This document shows positions 5,126 through 7,087 of a DNA stretch of 7,087 nt, in pieces. Both the position numbers and the translations under genes were made by a program. The stretch comes from CAG-217 sp963638105 (GTDB lineage Bacteria; Bacillota; Clostridia; Oscillospirales; Acutalibacteraceae). The notes beneath the pieces are model-generated. The model saw only the letters and a list, made by a program, of their open reading frames with translations, was not told where the DNA came from and searched no databases. The stretch's first letter is position 1; every line of letters starts with the position of its first letter. Where the stretch lies: contig CAVHPP010000036.1 of the NCBI GenBank assembly GCA_963638105.1, forward strand, positions 1 through 7,087. Reading direction: 5' to 3'.

Positions 5126-6865
5126 ATGAACACATTGGTTATTGTACTGATTGCCATTGTTGTGCTGGGTGCGGGCTATGTGCTGTACGGTCGCCATATT
5201 GCCAAGTCCTGGGGTGTTGATCCCAAGGCAGAGACCCCCGCAGTGAAGTACAACGACGGCAAAGACTTTGTACCGACCAACGGCTGGACGGTGTTCAGCC
5301 ATCAATTTTCCTCTATCGCAGGTGCAGGCCCGGTTACCGGCGCCATTCAGGCGGCGGTTTTCGGCTGGGTGCCGGTGCTGCTGTGGATCCTGATCGGCGG
5401 CGTTTTCTTCGGCGCCGTTACGGACTTCGGCGCCCTGTACGCCTCTGTGAAGAACGAGGGCAAGAGCATGGGTATGCTCATTGAAAAGTACATCGGCAAG
5501 CTGGGCCGCAAATTGTTTACCATCTTTTGCTGGCTGTTCTCCGTGCTGATCATCGCCGTATTTGCGGATATGGTTACCGGCACCTTCTCTGCCTTTGACG
5601 CGGAGACGCTGCAAAAGCTGCCGACTGCCGGGGTCAACGGCTCCGCCGGTATGGTGTCCATTATGTTTATGGTGTTTGCCGTGGTATTTGGCCTGATCCA
5701 GAAGAAGTGGAACCTGACCGGTTGGAAAGAGTTTGTTGTGGGCGTTGTCTTTATCGTTGCGTCCTTTGCCGTCGGCATTAAAGTGCCCATCATCATGGGC
5801 AAGACCCAATGGGCTGCCGTGGTGTTTGCTTATATTTTCTTGGCGGCCATCATGCCCATTTGGCTGATGAAGCAGCCTCGGGACTATATGACCACCATTA
5901 TGTTTGTGTGCATGATCGCCGGCGCCATCATCGGTTTGGTCATCGGCCACCCCACCATGGAGCTGCCTGCCTTTACCGGGTTTAATAACGAGAAGCTGGG
6001 CACCATGTTCCCCATTCTGTTTGTAACCGTGGCCTGCGGCGCTGTTTCCGGGTTCCATAGCCTGGTGTCCTCCGGCACTTCGTCTAAGACCATTGCTAAC
6101 GAAAAGGATATGCTGAAAGTTGGCTACGGCGCCATGATTTTGGAGAGCGTGCTGGCCGTACTGGCCCTGTGCGTGGCCGGTGCTGCCGCTAAGAACGGCG
6201 TGGCCGCCGAGGGCACCCCGTTCCAGATCTTCTCCCGCGGCGTTGCCGGGTTCTTTGAGAAAATGGGCGTGCCGGTGCAGGTAGCCACCGTGTTTATGAC
6301 CATGTGTGTGTCCGCTTTGGCGCTGACCACCCTGGATGCTGTGGCGCGGATCGGCAAAATGTCTTTCCAGGAGATCTTCAGCGTAGACGATATGCAGCAC
6401 GCAGCCTTGTGGCGCAAGGTGGTGTGCAATCCGTATTTTGCCACCATCATCACCCTGTTTTGCGGCTATGTGCTCACCAAGGTGGGCTATCAGCAGATTT
6501 GGCCTCTGTTTGGCTCTGCCAACCAGTTGCTCAGCGCACTGGTGCTGATCACGCTGTGTGTGTTCCTGAAGGTTACCGGCAGAAAGAACAAGATCCTGTT
6601 CCCGCCTATGATCATTATGCTGTGTGTCACCTTTACTGCATTGGTGCAGCGGCTGATCGCCATGATCAAGGCCATTCAGCAGGCTGCCGCAGTGGAGATC
6701 CCTGCCGGACAGACCAGCTGGGGCGCTGTGTTTATTGCCAACGGTTTGCAGCTGATCATCGCCGTGCTGCTGATTGTACTGGGCTTGACCATTGCGGTCA
6801 ACAGCACCAAGAGCTATGTGAAGAGCAAAAAAGGCAGCGAGACCGAAGATGCCGCCAAGGCATAA
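5126..6865 (+). CDS. cstA: CstA-family carbon starvation protein (peptide/pyruvate transporter)
   Basis: 579-residue multi-pass membrane protein. Family blocks are clear: DGKDFVPTN (44-52), then FSSIAGAGPVTG (61-72) and FGWVPVLLWILIGG (79-92); GAVSGFHSLVSSGTSSK (305-321); LTTLDAVARIG (400-410); and WPLFGSANQLLSAL (459-472). Hydrophobic segments recur from residue 2 to about 557, and the tail after 560 is charged. It is shorter than the roughly 700-residue E. coli CstA and BtsT but in the range of Firmicutes members. Characterised relatives import peptides and/or pyruvate with protons; the substrate here is unknown. The start is chosen at 5126 because AAAGGAG (5111-5117) lies 8 nt upstream and the hydrophobic N-terminus begins there. 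A TTG-initiated frame opening at 5039 lies inside the terminator and is not credible. Expression depends on the T-box leader. Monocistronic, ended by a strong terminator. Confidence 0.95.
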   Translation: MNTLVIVLIAIVVLGAGYVLYGRHIAKSWGVDPKAETPAVKYNDGKDFVPTNGWTVFSHQFSSIAGAGPVTGAIQAAVFGWVPVLLWILIGGVFFGAVTDFGALYASVKNEGKSMGMLIEKYIGKLGRKLFTIFCWLFSVLIIAVFADMVTGTFSAFDAETLQKLPTAGVNGSAGMVSIMFMVFAVVFGLIQKKWNLTGWKEFVVGVVFIVASFAVGIKVPIIMGKTQWAAVVFAYIFLAAIMPIWLMKQPRDYMTTIMFVCMIAGAIIGLVIGHPTMELPAFTGFNNEKLGTMFPILFVTVACGAVSGFHSLVSSGTSSKTIANEKDMLKVGYGAMILESVLAVLALCVAGAAAKNGVAAEGTPFQIFSRGVAGFFEKMGVPVQVATVFMTMCVSALALTTLDAVARIGKMSFQEIFSVDDMQHAALWRKVVCNPYFATIITLFCGYVLTKVGYQQIWPLFGSANQLLSALVLITLCVFLKVTGRKNKILFPPMIIMLCVTFTALVQRLIAMIKAIQQAAAVEIPAGQTSWGAVFIANGLQLIIAVLLIVLGLTIAVNSTKSYVKSKKGSETEDAAKA

Positions 6866-6896
6866 CGGCGTGCGTATAATATTGGTGTAAATCATA

Positions 6897-6933
6897 AACC
6901 GCCTGCGTGGTATGCGCAGGCGGTTTTGTTTTT
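6897..6933 (+). terminator. Intrinsic terminator after cstA
   Basis: Perfect 11-bp stem AACCGCCTGCG/CGCAGGCGGTT (6897-6907 and 6915-6925) with a 7-nt loop, then TTTTGTTTTTG. It starts about 31 bases after the cstA stop codon. Confidence 0.93.
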
Positions 6934-6943
6934 GTATTTGGCG

Positions 6944-7028
6944 CCCCTTTGCAAGGGGGGCCGAGATTTTGCAACCGATTGCCGCCCTACGAAAGCGTTA
7001 TTATAACCAGATGACCGTAGGGGCGGAT
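6944..7028. repeat. Palindromic intergenic repeat region
   Basis: Contains a small hairpin CCCCTT-TGC-AAGGGG (6944-6958) and an imperfect inverted repeat, CCGCCCTACG (6982-6991) against CGTAGGGGCGG (7016-7026), whose arms differ by one inserted C and enclose a 24-nt AT-richer centre. The GTAGGGGCGGAT arm resembles a short repeat common in gut Clostridia (from general familiarity, not searched). It fills the gap between cstA and the next gene; no good promoter for that gene was identified in it. Confidence 0.5.
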
Positions 7029-7065
7029 AGCATGTCAAGAGCATGAGTGTAAACAGGAGTGCAAG

Positions 7066-7087
7066 ATGAGTGTATACACATCAGAGG
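7066..7087 (+). CDS. Start of a gene truncated by the window edge
   Basis: ATG at 7066 with AGGAG (7055-7059) 6 nt upstream opens a frame MSVYTSE that runs off the end without a stop. Seven residues are too few for identification. The opening is reminiscent of EF-G-like GTPases that begin with a VYTS(D/E)K-type segment, but that is only a guess. Confidence 0.5.

Noticed and set aside
6874..6879. TATAAT just after the cstA stop codon as a promoter
   Set aside because: No acceptable -35 box lies 16-18 bases upstream, and the strong terminator at 6897 would stop any transcript almost at once.
5027..6895. A 622-codon open frame on the minus strand opposite cstA
   Set aside because: Its product is His/Gln/Gly-rich without a recognisable fold, and it runs through the cstA gene and both flanking terminators. 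It is the antisense shadow of a GC-rich gene with biased codons.
6990..7003. GAAAGCGTTATTA as a second cre site
   Set aside because: It lacks the flanking T and C positions of the cre consensus and sits inside the palindromic repeat.

Overview
The window looks like chromosome from an uncultured gut-type member of the Clostridia (Bacillota, probably Oscillospiraceae/Ruminococcaceae-like). The grounds are a tRNA-sensing T-box leader, a TnpV-family transposon protein, two GH25 muramidases, strong AAAGGAG-type ribosome binding sites, moderately high GC coding sequence, and clusters of short GC-rich palindromes of the kind scattered through these genomes. The lineage is inferred from content and was not tested by any search.

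Layout, left to right. (1) 2-373, minus: a complete TnpV-family gene, probably the edge or remnant of a mobile element, with a cluster of small palindromes (442-557) just upstream. (2) 3376-675, minus: a two-gene operon of GH25 muramidases. The first is membrane-anchored with a very basic cytoplasmic tail. The second is secreted, with an Ig-like and three FnIII-like modules. They are joined by a TAATG stop/start overlap, driven by a promoter at 3412-3440 and closed by an intrinsic terminator at 622-650. (3) 3377-3569: a divergent intergenic region with promoters for both sides and a CcpA cre-like palindrome (3492-3507) abutting the aroF-side -35 box. (4) 3570-4619, plus: a class I DAHP synthase (first step of the shikimate pathway) with its own terminator. 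(5) 4733-5096: a promoter and a roughly 320-nt T-box riboswitch with mutually exclusive antiterminator and terminator. (6) 5126-6865, plus: a CstA-family carbon-starvation/peptide or pyruvate transporter under that T-box, followed by a strong terminator. (7) 6934-7087: a palindromic repeat region and the first seven codons of another gene.

The parts most worth following up are around the T-box. A tRNA-charging sensor controls a CstA transporter, which would tie uptake of peptides or carbon to shortage of one amino acid. The T-box is also bracketed by a perfect 13-nt inverted repeat (4777-4789 and 5084-5096). Its right arm lies beyond the terminator, so the pairing could form only in read-through mRNA. 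The two muramidases probably act together on peptidoglycan at and outside the membrane. No CRISPR array, tRNA or rRNA gene was seen.
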